This document shows, one piece after another, positions 1 to 8,733 of a stretch of 64,000 nucleotides of DNA. The notes under the pieces are model-generated. The model had not been told where the DNA came from, did not search any database, and was given only the letters and a program-made list of their open reading frames with translations. The DNA lies in assembly GCF_016909495.1 (NCBI RefSeq), contig NZ_JAFBFW010000001.1, forward strand, positions 620,001 through 684,000, read 5' to 3'. The number at the start of each line of letters is the position of its first letter. Position 1 is the stretch's first letter. The DNA comes from Pantoea coffeiphila (GTDB lineage: Bacteria; Pseudomonadota; Gammaproteobacteria; Enterobacterales; Enterobacteriaceae). Position numbers and translations under genes: made by a program.

Positions 1-428
1 CCGATATCACGCAGGAAGGTCAGCACGTTCATGCCGCCGAACCAGTCGTAGTTATTGGCCGCAATCGCGCTGTTGTCGCCGCAGTCGAAGTCGAGGAACG
101 GCGCGACCTGGTGACGGATTTTCTCTACCCACTCGTTAACGGTATCGGTGGTGTTCAGCTGACGCTCAGTTGCTTTAAAGCTCGGGTCGCCGATCAGACC
201 GGTTGCTCCACCCACCAGCGCCACCGGCCGGTGGCCGGCATCCTGAAAGCGCTTCAGGCAGAGTAACGGTACCAGATGCCCCAAGTGCAAGCTGTCTGCG
301 GTGGGATCGAAGCCGCAATAAAGGGAGATTTGGCCCTGCGCCAGTTTTTCTCCTAACGCGTCCTCATCCGTCACCTGGGCTACCAGGCCCCGCTCTTGCA
401 ATTGTTTGATCAGGTTACTGCTGGCCAT
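1..428 (-). CDS. tyrS: Tyrosyl-tRNA synthetase, N-terminal part (cut by window edge)
   Basis: Class I aminoacyl-tRNA synthetase that charges tRNA-Tyr in the cytoplasm. The visible part begins [20 protein letters not shown] and carries the Rossmann-fold region with the substrate-binding stretch [16 protein letters not shown]; the HLGH is the HIGH-type ATP-binding signature. About 142 residues are present and the remaining two thirds lie to the left of the window. It lies downstream of pdxH in the same orientation, the pdxH-tyrS order known from E. coli. Start chosen at the ATG that gives the conserved N terminus. Confidence 0.95.
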   Translation of the reverse strand, partial: MASSNLIKQLQERGLVAQVTDEDALGEKLAQGQISLYCGFDPTADSLHLGHLVPLLCLKRFQDAGHRPVALVGGATGLIGDPSFKATERQLNTTDTVNEWVEKIRHQVAPFLDFDCGDNSAIAANNYDWFGGMNVLTFLRDI

Positions 429-573
429 CTAAGACTCCATGTAAAAAAAGTCTGCACCTAAGCTGGTACACAGCTTTCCGCTCACACGCGGAGAAAAATA
501 AGGGATATAGAATAATGGCCCACTCCGCTCGAATCCAGCGGTTAAGCCATTATTTCACGTTTCATTTCGCGCT

Positions 574-1233
574 TCAGGGAGCCAGGCGGTCGATCGTCCA
601 GGAATTGTCATCTTCGCGCTGATAGAAGAAGCGATCGTGCAGGCGGTGAGCGCCCCCCTGCCAGAACTCCATCGAGTCGATTTTGATGCGGAAACCGCCC
701 CAGAAGCTGGGCAGCGGAATCTCACCCTGCTGGAATTTTTGCTTAAGCTCGAGGAATTTGCCTTCCAGCACCCCACGCGCTGAGATGCGGCTGGACTGTT
801 TTGAAACCCAGGCACCCAGCTGGCTGTCGCGCGGACGGCTGTGGAAATATTTAATCACTTCCAGCGTGGAGAGGCGCTCAACGCTGCCCAGCACCATCAC
901 CTGCCGCTCCAGCATATGCCAGGGAAACAGCAGGCTGATCTTCGGGTTTTTCTCCAGCTGCTGCGCCTTGCGGCTGCCAAGGTTGGTGTAAAACACCATA
1001 CCCTGCTGGTCGAAATGCTTTAACAACACAATTCGCTGGTAAGGCTGCCCGTGCTCATCAACCGTCGCGACGCTCATCGCCGAGGGGTCCGGCAGCTGAG
1101 CCGCTACCGCCTGCTCGAACCACTGTTCAAACAGTTTCAGCGGGTCATCGGGAAGATCCTTGCGGCGCAGGCCGCCACGGGTGTATTCGCGCCGCAGGTG
1201 GGCAATTTGTTGCAGGTGATCGCTGTCGCTCAT
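574..1233 (-). CDS. pdxH: Pyridoxamine/pyridoxine 5'-phosphate oxidase
   Basis: FMN-dependent oxidase that makes pyridoxal 5'-phosphate from pyridoxine or pyridoxamine phosphate, the last step of vitamin B6 synthesis. The 219-residue length is close to the E. coli enzyme. It shows the family N terminus ([17 protein letters not shown]), the FMN-binding core ([18 protein letters not shown]) and the C-terminal family signature with [11 protein letters not shown] and the final DRLAP. It lies directly upstream of tyrS and about 65 bases downstream of the lipoprotein gene mliC on the same strand. Confidence 0.96.
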   Translation of the reverse strand: MSDSDHLQQIAHLRREYTRGGLRRKDLPDDPLKLFEQWFEQAVAAQLPDPSAMSVATVDEHGQPYQRIVLLKHFDQQGMVFYTNLGSRKAQQLEKNPKISLLFPWHMLERQVMVLGSVERLSTLEVIKYFHSRPRDSQLGAWVSKQSSRISARGVLEGKFLELKQKFQQGEIPLPSFWGGFRIKIDSMEFWQGGAHRLHDRFFYQREDDNSWTIDRLAP

Positions 1234-1298
1234 CGCTCTGACTTCTGGTTGAGAAGGGATAAGGCATTGTGCGCCCCACCCTTCATAATTTCAATGCG

Positions 1299-1613
1299 TT
1301 AACCAGCGTTCTGCAGCTGGCAGTCGTTAATGATAATTTTGTCATTACGCTCAATAAAGGCAGAATCACCTTTTGACCAGAACACATAGTTGCCGTCGCT
1401 GTAACGGGTGCCCGATGCCGCCACCTGCTGTTTCAACGTCAGTTGATTACCGTCCAGAATCATGCTGACTTCACTTTTCGCGTTGTCGAGCTGAACGGTC
1501 AGCGGCAGCGTTCCGCAGGTGTAATGCAGCGTTTTCGGCTGTTCCTCAGCGGAATGTTGAAAGTAGCTGCAGCCAGAAAGCAGCAGCGCTGCCACAAAAA
1601 TCCCCTGTTTCAT
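1299..1613 (-). CDS. mliC: Membrane-bound inhibitor of C-type lysozyme, lipoprotein
   Basis: Small outer-membrane lipoprotein (104 aa) predicted to block C-type lysozyme and so protect peptidoglycan. The N terminus MKQGIFVAALLLSGC is a lipoprotein signal with lipobox LSGC and lipidated Cys15. The C-terminal half matches the MliC/YdhA fold: the stretch SGTRYSDGNYVFWSKGDSA is the family's recognisable motif, and two further cysteines (in YTCG and NDCQLQ) can form the domain's disulfide. It lies between anmK and pdxH, the same order as in E. coli. Confidence 0.93.
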   Translation of the reverse strand: MKQGIFVAALLLSGCSYFQHSAEEQPKTLHYTCGTLPLTVQLDNAKSEVSMILDGNQLTLKQQVAASGTRYSDGNYVFWSKGDSAFIERNDKIIINDCQLQNAG

Positions 1614-1676
1614 CGCTATCTCCTGTGTTTTTACGTCAGTTCAGCCCAGCGTAAAACGCTATTTCCGCAGATGCAA

Positions 1677-2795
1677 TCAGCGTAATGGACGATTTGCCGG
1701 GAATATTGCCCCTATCACGCTGGCCTCGCGCGCACCGGTCACCGATGGCAAATTGCCCGGCAGCCCGCTCAGCGTACGCCACGCCAGCCAGGCAAACGCC
1801 AGCGCCTCCATGTCGTCGCCGCTGATCCCCGCTTTATCGGTGCTGGTGACCTCCGTACCCGGAATCAGCGCCACCAGCCGGGCAATCAGCTGCAGATTGC
1901 GAGCGCCGCCGCCGCACACCAGCAGCCGGTCACAGCCGCCGCTGAGTAATACCTGATCGGCGATAGTCTTGGCGGTCAGCTCGATGAGCGTGGCCTGAAC
2001 ATCCTGTGCGGCAAGGCCCGGGAACATCGCCAGATAACGTTCCAGCCAGCCGAGATTAAAGTATTCCCTGCCGGTGCTTTTCGGTGCGCTCAGTGCGAAA
2101 TAGGGATCGCTGAGCATTTGCTGCAACAGCGGATAGATAATGCGACCGCCAGCTCCCCAGGCACCGTCGAGATCGTAGGGTTTACCCTGCTGCCGCCAGA
2201 TCCAGGCATCAAGCAGCATATTGCCCGGTCCGGTGTCAAAACCACGCGGTGCATGACCGGGCATCAGCAGAGAGAGATTAGCTATGCCACCGATATTGAG
2301 CACCATTCTGCGCTCGCCGGGATGCATCAATACTGCATGGTGGAAAGCAGGAACCAGCGGTGCCCCCTGCCCGCCGAGCGCCATATCCCGGCGGCGGAAA
2401 TCGCCTACAACCGTAATACCGGTGGCGGCGGCAATCTGATTATTGTCGCCAATTTGCAGGGTATTGGGCGCGTCTCCGTGCGGTTCATGCCATACGGTTT
2501 GCCCGTGACACCCAATCGCTGTGATGTCTTCATGGCTCAATCCCTGGCGTTTGAGCAGCGTATTGATGGCCTCGGCAAACAGTCTGCCCAGCCGGGTGTC
2601 CAGCTGGCCAAGCTGAGAAAGTGTCAACGGTTGCCCCTGACAGATAGCCAGAATCTGCAGCTTGAGTTCGTGAGGAATGGGATGCGAATAGCTGGCCTGC
2701 TGCGCCACCATATGCTGGTCAATCGCAGCAATCACCACGTCCACACCGTCCAGACTGGTGCCCGACATCACACCGATATAGCGTCCCGATTTCAT
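1677..2795 (-). CDS. anmK: Anhydro-N-acetylmuramic acid kinase
   Basis: Kinase of the ASKHA fold that cleaves and phosphorylates 1,6-anhydro-MurNAc to MurNAc-6-phosphate in cell-wall recycling. At 372 residues it is close to E. coli AnmK. The N terminus has the phosphate-binding loop [13 protein letters not shown] (residues 8-20), followed by [14 protein letters not shown] and the adenosine-site motif VCGGGARN near residue 295. It is transcribed away from slyB, with about 290 bases of shared upstream region. Start ATG gives the conserved GVMSGTS spacing. Confidence 0.96.
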   Translation of the reverse strand: MKSGRYIGVMSGTSLDGVDVVIAAIDQHMVAQQASYSHPIPHELKLQILAICQGQPLTLSQLGQLDTRLGRLFAEAINTLLKRQGLSHEDITAIGCHGQTVWHEPHGDAPNTLQIGDNNQIAAATGITVVGDFRRRDMALGGQGAPLVPAFHHAVLMHPGERRMVLNIGGIANLSLLMPGHAPRGFDTGPGNMLLDAWIWRQQGKPYDLDGAWGAGGRIIYPLLQQMLSDPYFALSAPKSTGREYFNLGWLERYLAMFPGLAAQDVQATLIELTAKTIADQVLLSGGCDRLLVCGGGARNLQLIARLVALIPGTEVTSTDKAGISGDDMEALAFAWLAWRTLSGLPGNLPSVTGAREASVIGAIFPANRPLR

Positions 2796-3082
2796 GCGTC
2801 TGCCTTAACCCCGTTGAAGGGCATGAGAATGATGCTGCCAGCCTGGCAAAATATGGTTAGCAATACCATGATTTAGTGAACATTTTTTTATTCTCGCTGT
2901 CATTAATTGCACCGCGAATACATTTCATGCGGTGATTGACACGGTGTTTAAGCATCGCGGGCTATATTTTCTTTTACTTTTTTCATTTCCAATAGTGAGA
3001 AATGCACAGCTGGTAACATATAATGATGCCATTACGGCTGCCTGACTATGTGCAGCAACTGCAATATAAAGGAGTTCTTAAT

Positions 3083-3550
3083 ATGATGAAGCGTTTACTA
3101 GCCGTGACTCTTGTCGGGATGACGCTGGCGGGTTGTGCAAATAACGACACATTGTCAGGTGATGTGTATTCCGCATCTGAGGCCAAACAGGTTCAAAGCG
3201 TCTCTTACGGTACCCTGGTTTCCGTGCGTCCTATTCAGATTCAGGGCGGCGAAGAAAACAACGTTATTGGTGCTATCGGCGGTGCAGTACTGGGTGGTTT
3301 CCTCGGTAACACCGTTGGCGGCGGTACCGGTCGCAGCCTGGCGACAGCAGCGGGTGCGATTGCCGGTGGTGTAGCAGGCCAGGGCGTTGAGTCTGCCTAC
3401 AATAAAAGCCAGGGCGTTGAACTGGAAATTCGTAAGGACGATGGCAATACCATCATGGTGGTACAGAAGCAGGCAGCCAGCCGCTTCTCGGTGGGTCAGC
3501 GCGTAGCAATGGCATCAAACGGCAGCCAGATTACCGTTTCGCCTCGCTAA
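3083..3550 (+). CDS. slyB: Outer membrane lipoprotein SlyB
   Basis: Glycine-zipper outer-membrane lipoprotein (155 aa from this start). The signal peptide MMKRLLAVTLVGMTLAGC ends in a lipobox LAGC with Cys18. Residues about 70-105 form the glycine zipper (IGAIGGAVLGGFLGNTVGGG and a second Gly/Ala run). The ATG at 3083 is chosen because AAAGGAG lies 8-14 bases upstream and because translation from here starts the signal peptide; an in-frame ATG at 3023 would add 20 residues with no signal character. In E. coli slyB is PhoP-regulated and next to slyA; here slyA is about 3.5 kb away because a blue-light module is inserted. Confidence 0.96.
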   Translation: MMKRLLAVTLVGMTLAGCANNDTLSGDVYSASEAKQVQSVSYGTLVSVRPIQIQGGEENNVIGAIGGAVLGGFLGNTVGGGTGRSLATAAGAIAGGVAGQGVESAYNKSQGVELEIRKDDGNTIMVVQKQAASRFSVGQRVAMASNGSQITVSPR

Positions 3551-3580
3551 GCCCACACAGCAAAACTCTCGATATTACTG

Positions 3581-3613
3581 ATACCGGTCATCGCAAGAGG
3601 CCGGTATTTTTTT
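3581..3613 (+). terminator. Rho-independent terminator of slyB
   Basis: Stem ATACCGG (3581-3587) pairs with CCGGTAT (3601-3607) and is followed by a run of T. It closes the slyB transcript and abuts the stop of the convergent bluR gene. Confidence 0.85.
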
Positions 3614-4343
3614 ATCCTGCATGAAATGCAACGTCGTATCCCTGTGCCTTCCAGTGGGTCATTTGTTCCTGCTGTTCTTGCGTAAGCGCGTTTCCCGTCC
3701 AGAGGAAAACGTGCTGGCCTGGGAAGAGTTCCGGTCGCGGATTTTCCAGCGGTTCAGAGAGTACGTCAACGTGCCAGCTTCGCTGTGAAAGCCGCCAGGC
3801 CTCAAGCCACAGCCGGGCCCGATCGCCATTATCCCAGCTCATTAATAGCGTATTTCTGCCTGCTTTTTTTCGCGATGCAACAAGGCATGAACTGGCATAA
3901 TCAATCAGTGCACCATCAAACAGGCTGCTCATAGACCGTGCCGTTGACAGATCGAGAATCAAACGTTGGCGCACGGGAATAATGATCTGGTCGATCACCG
4001 CGTCCGCCGAATGCTTACGATCCAGTTCGGTGATAATCGCGCGCAGCTTAGCCGGTCTGGCCTGACGAAGCACGGCCATCATCTCTTCCTGGCGAGATTC
4101 CCAGCCATCCTGCAAATTCACTTCACTTTGTTCTAAAAGCGCTTTGACCTTACCGACGGAGACGCCGCTTTCAATCCAGCGTTTAATCTCCTCAATCCGC
4201 TGGATATCTTCCTCATCAAACTGACGATGTCCCCCTTCCGTCCGCTTCGGTTTGAGCAACTCGTAACGCCGCTGCCATGCACGAAGGGTCACCGGGTTGA
4301 TTCCACATCGCTCAGCGACGTCACCAATACTGTAAAAGGCCAT
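3612..4343 (-). CDS. bluR: MerR-type regulator BluR (blue-light-relieved repressor)
   Basis: 243-residue MerR-family regulator, the same length as E. coli BluR/YcgE. The winged-helix domain is at residues 1-70 ([30 protein letters not shown], with [14 protein letters not shown]). The C-terminal half is the B12-binding-like fold seen in BluR and MlrA, but the cobalamin-binding histidine motif is not visible. In E. coli BluR represses ycgZ-ymgAB and is released by photoactivated BluF. Here bluF lies immediately upstream on the same strand and ycgZ-ymgA-ariR diverge beyond it, so the whole circuit is intact. The paralogue MlrA is the main alternative; the neighbours decide for BluR. Confidence 0.9.
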   Translation of the reverse strand: MAFYSIGDVAERCGINPVTLRAWQRRYELLKPKRTEGGHRQFDEEDIQRIEEIKRWIESGVSVGKVKALLEQSEVNLQDGWESRQEEMMAVLRQARPAKLRAIITELDRKHSADAVIDQIIIPVRQRLILDLSTARSMSSLFDGALIDYASSCLVASRKKAGRNTLLMSWDNGDRARLWLEAWRLSQRSWHVDVLSEPLENPRPELFPGQHVFLWTGNALTQEQQEQMTHWKAQGYDVAFHAG

Positions 4344-4538
4344 TCACTTCCTCATAGCCAGCCAATACACCATGGTAAAAGTATACACGTTAAAGCTGTA
4401 CAAAGTTCTGTCAATTATACAGAGATGTTGGATTTTTTGGGCTGAAAGTGTGTTAACTGTACGAGATTGTAACTAACGTAAGCCACAGTTAATAAAGGGG
4501 ATAGGCACCAGCACTACATTTAGCGAAAGAGATCACTG

Positions 4539-4567
4539 ACAGTGCAGTTTTTTACCACCTGCACTGT
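4539..4567. repeat. Perfect 9-bp inverted repeat between bluF and bluR
   Basis: ACAGTGCAG (4539-4547) and CTGCACTGT (4559-4567) are perfect inverted copies around an 11-base T-rich loop, just after the bluF stop codon. No clear T-run follows on the bluF transcript, so it may be a weak transcript end or a protein-binding site for the separate bluR promoter region (4344-4593). A TGTACA hexamer overlaps its right edge (4565-4570). Confidence 0.5.
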
Positions 4568-4593
4568 ACAGTTTCGGTTCAGCCACACCGGTA

Positions 4594-5814
4594 TTACATC
4601 GCGCTCAACATTTCAGGCCAGCAGACGGCAGGGATCCCTTCGAAGGCAGGCGCGGCGAAAAGATGCCCCTGGAAATGTGACACGCCGGCAGATTCCAGCC
4701 ACATCCACTCTTCGGGTTTTTCGACGCCAACGGCTGAAACCATAATTTCCAACGAAGCGCAGCATTGAATGATCGCCCGGACAATAGCCTGCCGTGGCCC
4801 GCTTTTGTGTACATCTCGGATCAGTTCTCGGTTGATCTTGATCCTTTCTGGCTGAAACTGGGCCAGCAACGACAGTCCGGCAAAACCACCGCCAAAGTGA
4901 TCGATGGCGACGCGGATGCCGGCAGCCTTGAGCTGTCTCACCGCATTAGTGAACTCTTCAAGGCGAGAGATCACCTCATTTTCTGTAAACTCAACGATGA
5001 TTTGTTCCGGGACCAATCCGTTAACATTAATCTCCTTCAGCAGGAAATTCACCGCTTCCGGGATTCTGACCAGCGTCATGGGGAGCAGATTGATAGAGAG
5101 CGTCCGGGCGCCCACATTGATGGCTCCAGCCAGGGCGAAGGCGGTCTTTTTACTCTTCAAGTCAGCCTTATAGACTTCATCCCCTTCCAGACCGTTGAAA
5201 AATGCCGCTGAACTCTCTCCCGAAGATGTACGGATCAATGCTTCCAGCGATACGGTTTTCTGGGCCAGAGGATCGACAATCGGTTGAAAAGCAAAACTGC
5301 ACTCGGTCGTGATTTCAGCGGGGAGCGATGCGGACTGCACGCTATTACCATCAGAAACAAATGCCCATGAATCAGCGGGAGGGATCTCGAAGTAATTCTC
5401 TTTTTCGGTGGCTTCAACAAAAGTCCGGAAGAACTGCAGCGCCCGGTCGTCATAAATTAACTGATACTTTGACGTTCCTCTGTTCAGAACGCTCTGTAAC
5501 ACCTCTTCCCTTTCATATTCCCGCAGATCAAAAAGCTCCATTCCCGCTTTACCAAACCGACGGTGAGGTGCGAAATCGCAGAAGACCTCGACCACGTTGT
5601 AATGGCGCTGGTCTTCACAAATCCGGCGGTAAATATTAAAAACGCTCTCTTCAGGGCCTTCCAGCAACTGGAAGAAGTGAACGCCGTTAAAAAGTAGTAT
5701 GCCCGTAACATCTGCCTGACCGTTTTTAAAGTTAGCAGCGTTGACCATTTCTTTCAGGTCATTAGGCGGGAAATGCTCACAAATATGGCTGCGATAGATA
5801 AGGGTGGTAAGCAT
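4594..5814 (-). CDS. bluF: Blue-light sensor BLUF-EAL protein
   Basis: 406-residue photoreceptor matching E. coli BluF/YcgF. Residues 1-95 are the FAD-binding BLUF domain with Tyr7 (MLTTLIYRS), Asn31 and Gln49 (FFQLLEG) of the flavin hydrogen-bond network. Residues about 165-400 are an EAL domain. The EAL motif itself is present (VSLEALIR), but the usual DDFG metal motif is DHFG, KID is KIN, and the catalytic AEGVE reads AVGVE, so c-di-GMP hydrolysis is very unlikely. As in E. coli the domain should act by binding and antagonising BluR. Divergent from ycgZ, upstream of bluR. Confidence 0.95.
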   Translation of the reverse strand: MLTTLIYRSHICEHFPPNDLKEMVNAANFKNGQADVTGILLFNGVHFFQLLEGPEESVFNIYRRICEDQRHYNVVEVFCDFAPHRRFGKAGMELFDLREYEREEVLQSVLNRGTSKYQLIYDDRALQFFRTFVEATEKENYFEIPPADSWAFVSDGNSVQSASLPAEITTECSFAFQPIVDPLAQKTVSLEALIRTSSGESSAAFFNGLEGDEVYKADLKSKKTAFALAGAINVGARTLSINLLPMTLVRIPEAVNFLLKEINVNGLVPEQIIVEFTENEVISRLEEFTNAVRQLKAAGIRVAIDHFGGGFAGLSLLAQFQPERIKINRELIRDVHKSGPRQAIVRAIIQCCASLEIMVSAVGVEKPEEWMWLESAGVSHFQGHLFAAPAFEGIPAVCWPEMLSAM

Positions 5815-5935
5815 GCTACTTCCAAAGGAAAAGTGTGTGAATTGCCACCTTAGCAGATGACTGTCATTGCGTCTTGTTAATACCAGAGAGTACTGGAGGA
5901 ATCACGAGTTTAGAACGGTAAAGATCCGCACCATT

Positions 5936-5968
5936 AAAATTATGTACAAGTTTTTATGTACAGATTTT
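5936..5968. promoter_or_regulatory. Probable BluR operator and ycgZ promoter
   Basis: Two TGTACA hexamers (5943-5948 and 5957-5962) are flanked outward by AAAAT and ATTTT, forming a near palindrome in the bluF-ycgZ intergenic region. TGTACA half-sites with A/T-rich flanks are what is known for the MlrA/BluR branch of MerR regulators. A possible -10 TATAAC lies at 5978-5983 and a -35-like TTTATG at 5953-5958 gives the long spacer typical of MerR-controlled promoters. Further TGTACA/TATACA elements occur upstream of bluR at 4397-4402 and 4416-4421. Confidence 0.65.
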
Positions 5969-6026
5969 ACGTATTGGTATAACTTTAAGAGGTGGTGGAT
6001 AACTGATTAATTTACAGGAGTGACAT

Positions 6027-6266
6027 ATGCAGCAGAACGGTTACAGCCCGACCCCAGCAAATGCCATTGCCCGCTATTTTGAAAAAGCAGATCAATCCGA
6101 ACAGCAGGTGACTCTCGGTGAAATCGTTGTTGAGATACTCAGCGACGGGCGCAGCCTGAACCGCAAAGCAATCTGCGCTAAATTACTGCGCCGCCTTGAA
6201 AATGCCTCAGACGAAACAGAAGAAAGCCATTATCAGGCATTGATTTCTATGTTGTTCGAGCGGTAA
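6027..6266 (+). CDS. ycgZ: Small connector protein YcgZ
   Basis: 79-residue protein closely matching E. coli YcgZ, notably TLGEIVVEILSDGRSLNRKA and CAKLLRRLE in the middle and the HYQALISMLFE end. It belongs to the ariR-like small two-helix family; in E. coli it acts with YmgA and AriR through the Rcs system to raise colanic acid and lower biofilm curli under blue light or cold. First gene of a three-gene operon divergent from bluF; AGGAG lies 7 bases before the ATG. Confidence 0.92.
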   Translation: MQQNGYSPTPANAIARYFEKADQSEQQVTLGEIVVEILSDGRSLNRKAICAKLLRRLENASDETEESHYQALISMLFER

Positions 6267-6289
6267 TTGCAGCGATAAGAGATGTAGCT

Positions 6290-6592
6290 ATGAACAGAAT
6301 TGAACATGACAGGCTGGCTGCCGAGATTATAGGAGAAGCAGCTTTCGCCCTTTTACAGCGCAAAGGGCCAATCAATAAGCATTCTTTAATTCAACAACTC
6401 AAACAAATGGGCGCTGATGAGTCTGATGCCGAACGATGCCAATATATTGCCTATCTGGTTACACAATTGAATGGTAACACTGAGCACTTTCTGCATCGTA
6501 AAGAATCAACGTCAAAAAATGAACAACACACGGACAACGTTTTTCCTCTGTTTGCCGCGACGACAATTTCCGGCAACGCTAAAAAACATTGA
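6290..6592 (+). CDS. ymgA: Small connector protein YmgA-like
   Basis: 100-residue member of the same small family as YcgZ and AriR, resembling E. coli YmgA: an N-terminal helical pair (DRLAAEIIGEAAFALLQRKG, then SLIQQLKQMGADESDAERCQ) and a longer, polar, poorly conserved C-terminal tail from about residue 62. It lies 23 bases after ycgZ and 36 before ariR, clearly one transcription unit. In E. coli this protein works upstream of the Rcs phosphorelay. The tail is longer than in E. coli and gives no motif. Confidence 0.8.
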   Translation: MNRIEHDRLAAEIIGEAAFALLQRKGPINKHSLIQQLKQMGADESDAERCQYIAYLVTQLNGNTEHFLHRKESTSKNEQHTDNVFPLFAATTISGNAKKH

Positions 6593-6628
6593 CTGACAAT
6601 GGCGAATTTAACCTGAACGGTGTGAACG

Positions 6629-6907
6629 ATGAATCAGATTGCAACTAAAAAACCACAAACTTTTCATGGCGTTTCAGGGGCAAGCCTCTCTGAGTACTTT
6701 CGCACATCAGGCGAGGCGCTGGCGGAAGAGTCAGCCCTGCTCGGGCAGGTTATCAATAGCATTGTCGCCACAGATGGGCATCTTACCAATAAGGCGATCA
6801 TTGCGCGCCTGATTGAAATACTCGAATTAACGGACAATGTTGTCAGTGCTGATGTGGTACGTAAGACGCTGGAGATCGTTTTAGATCATACCATTGATGA
6901 TATTTGA
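6629..6907 (+). CDS. ariR: AriR/YmgB biofilm and acid-resistance connector
   Basis: 92-residue protein matching AriR (YmgB): LSEYFRTSGEALAEESALLG in the first half and DVVRKTLEIVLDHTIDDI at the end. AriR forms a small helical dimer reported to affect biofilm and acid resistance and to signal through Rcs. Last gene of the bluR-controlled operon; a 9-bp hairpin follows. The E. coli ymgC gene that comes next there is not present here. Confidence 0.9.
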   Translation: MNQIATKKPQTFHGVSGASLSEYFRTSGEALAEESALLGQVINSIVATDGHLTNKAIIARLIEILELTDNVVSADVVRKTLEIVLDHTIDDI

Positions 6908-6925
6908 ATCAGCGGAGTCAGCATT

Positions 6926-6956
6926 GATGAGCATTGCAATTAGCGCGATGCTCATC
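6926..6956 (+). terminator. Hairpin after the ycgZ-ymgA-ariR operon
   Basis: GATGAGCAT (6926-6934) and ATGCTCATC (6948-6956) are perfect inverted copies starting 19 bases after the ariR stop. The T-run is missing, so this may be an mRNA 3' stabiliser or weak terminator. Confidence 0.55.
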
Positions 6957-7035
6957 CCACACAATACTCCACGATGCATCAATCAAGAGTAAAGATTTAA
7001 CGCAGGTTTGCTCCCTGCGACATATAACCGGCATG

Positions 7036-7473
7036 TTACTCAGCTTTACGCTGCAGTTCCACAATGTTCTTTTCCAGCCGCGCAATCAGCGTCACCAGTT
7101 TGTCAATCTCAGCCTGAGAGATACCCACCAGAATATCATCACGCGTGGCATCAATCACATCTTCAACCTGATTAATAATCGGTTCTGCTGCTTCCGTCAG
7201 ACGGATTCGCTTGGCGCGTCGGTCGTTAGCGCAGGTACTGCGCACTATCAGCCCTTTCTCTTCCAACTGATCCAAAGTACGCACCAGTGAAGGCTGTTCG
7301 ATGCCGATCGCCTTTGCCAGCTGTATCTGTGACTGCTCGGGAGGCAGCTGATGAATGTTGTGCAGCGTCACCCAATGAGTCTGGGTTAGCTCCAGTGGTT
7401 TCAATCGTTGATCGATTAGTGCGCGCCAGATGCGCACCAGTCTTGCAAGGTCAGTTCCCAACGGGGTATCCAA
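7036..7473 (-). CDS. slyA: MarR-family regulator SlyA
   Basis: 145-residue winged-helix dimer, virtually the E. coli/Salmonella SlyA sequence ([20 protein letters not shown], then [22 protein letters not shown]-binding wing [16 protein letters not shown]). SlyA counteracts H-NS and regulates envelope and efflux genes, including the divergent ydhIJK operon. The start is TTG at 7473: AAGGAG lies 9-14 bases upstream and no ATG is available in frame; a weak start codon is also used in the enteric orthologues. In Erwinia-type plant pathogens SlyA orthologues influence virulence. Confidence 0.95.
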   Translation of the reverse strand: MDTPLGTDLARLVRIWRALIDQRLKPLELTQTHWVTLHNIHQLPPEQSQIQLAKAIGIEQPSLVRTLDQLEEKGLIVRSTCANDRRAKRIRLTEAAEPIINQVEDVIDATRDDILVGISQAEIDKLVTLIARLEKNIVELQRKAE

Positions 7474-7489
7474 TTTCCACTCCTTATAA

Positions 7490-7501
7490 TTAGCTTGCTA
7501 G
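7490..7501. promoter_or_regulatory. SlyA box in the slyA-ydhI intergenic region
   Basis: TTAGCTTGCTAG matches 11 of 12 positions of the SlyA palindrome TTAGCAAGCTAA read on the opposite strand (TTAGCTTGCTAA). It overlaps the slyA leader, 17 bases from the start codon, which fits the known negative autoregulation, and it is also upstream of ydhIJK. Confidence 0.75.
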
Positions 7502-7624
7502 CTATCAAGCCTCATTTTAGACTATTCTGCGAGTTTACAGGACAAAATACAAATCGCTCCTTACAGCGCTTGTATCAGATTTTTAGTCGCCACAGGGCCG
7601 ACGACGATAAGGATTTACAATGTG

Positions 7625-7864
7625 ATGATGACTCTCTCACTGACAGCGGCCCCATTCACCGACCTGGTTTTTGGTGCTTCGCTCTATTTCCCCCCGCTGT
7701 TTAAGGCCGTTCTTTTGGGCTTTTTCCTCTGGTTGATACTTCATCCCCTGCTCCGGGACTGGATGTATTCCGGGGAGATCTGGCACCCAACGCTACTGGA
7801 TCTGTCGATTTTTATACTCTGTGTCAGCGCTTCGCTGTGGCTGTGGTTGATGATTTCTGGATGA
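7625..7864 (+). CDS. ydhI: DUF1656 inner-membrane protein YdhI
   Basis: 79-residue membrane protein of the DUF1656 family that accompanies HlyD/FUSC efflux systems. Two hydrophobic segments are visible, about residues 20-42 (SLYFPPLFKAVLLGFFLWLI) and 58-78. AAGGA lies 12-16 bases upstream; an adjacent GTG at 7622 is a possible alternative start. First gene of ydhIJK, divergent from slyA, and separated from ydhJ by one base. Confidence 0.88.
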   Translation: MMTLSLTAAPFTDLVFGASLYFPPLFKAVLLGFFLWLILHPLLRDWMYSGEIWHPTLLDLSIFILCVSASLWLWLMISG

Positions 7865-7865
7865 A

Positions 7866-8726
7866 ATGATGAAACTGAATTCGCTCAAGTATTTTTCAAC
7901 CCTGATTGTGTTTGCCGCGGCGCTGTGCGCTGCATGGTGGTTATGGAACTACTACATGCAGTCTCCCTGGACTCGTGACGGCAAAGTTCGCGCGGAACTG
8001 GTCAATATTACCCCGCAGGTTTCAGGACGAATCATGCATCTGTACGTAGAAGATAATCAGTTCGTCAGCAAGGGCACCAAACTGTTTAGTCTTGACGACG
8101 ATCCCTATCGCATCGCCGAAGCAACGGCCGAATCGCAGCTGGCAAAAGCACAGTCTGATTTAGTTAAAGCACAGCATGAGGCCCGACGTCGGCAGGATCT
8201 GCCGCGCAACGTTATTTCGGCAGAAGCGTTGGATGAGGCCAATCTGGCGGTCAAATCAATGGAAGCCAGCGAAAAAACAGCACAGTCGCAGCTTAATCAG
8301 GCCCGCTGGGAACTGTCGCAAACGAACGTCTATGCTCCGGTCGATGGCTGGATTAATAACCTGGTGACTCGAGTAGGCGACTATGCCAGCAGCGGGTCCC
8401 CCCTGTTTGCACTGGTTGACAGTCATTCTTTTTACGTCATGGGCTATTTCGAAGAGACCAAACTGCGCCATATCCAACCTGGTGCTACAGCCAGACTGCG
8501 CCTCTATAGCGATGACCGCGAGCTCGGTGGCGTGGTCGCAAGTATCGGACGAGCCATCTACGATCAAAGCGTTGAGACCGACAGTGGGCTGGTTCCCGAT
8601 ATCAAGCCTAACGTTCCCTGGGTCAGACTGGCGCAGCGGGTACCGGTTCGTATCAGACTCACCGATATTCCGCCGGATCTGCCGCTGGTCGCGGGTACCA
8701 CGGTGACTATATCCTTACAGCACTGA
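7866..8726 (+). CDS. ydhJ: HlyD-family membrane fusion protein YdhJ
   Basis: 286-residue periplasmic adaptor. One N-terminal transmembrane anchor (about residues 9-30), then the lipoyl/barrel-sandwich halves ([19 protein letters not shown] and [13 protein letters not shown]) separated by a coiled-coil hairpin with [17 protein letters not shown], and a beta-barrel domain. It should link the FUSC-type inner membrane protein YdhK to an outer-membrane channel. Resembles AaeA. Overlapping operon with ydhI and ydhK (8-base gap). Confidence 0.93.
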   Translation: MMKLNSLKYFSTLIVFAAALCAAWWLWNYYMQSPWTRDGKVRAELVNITPQVSGRIMHLYVEDNQFVSKGTKLFSLDDDPYRIAEATAESQLAKAQSDLVKAQHEARRRQDLPRNVISAEALDEANLAVKSMEASEKTAQSQLNQARWELSQTNVYAPVDGWINNLVTRVGDYASSGSPLFALVDSHSFYVMGYFEETKLRHIQPGATARLRLYSDDRELGGVVASIGRAIYDQSVETDSGLVPDIKPNVPWVRLAQRVPVRIRLTDIPPDLPLVAGTTVTISLQH

Positions 8727-8733
8727 GGTCGCG

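Noticed and set aside
2796..3082. PhoP box upstream of slyB
   Set aside because: Only one TGTTTA hexamer (2945-2950) is clear; a second half-site with the right 5-base spacing and -10 distance is not present.
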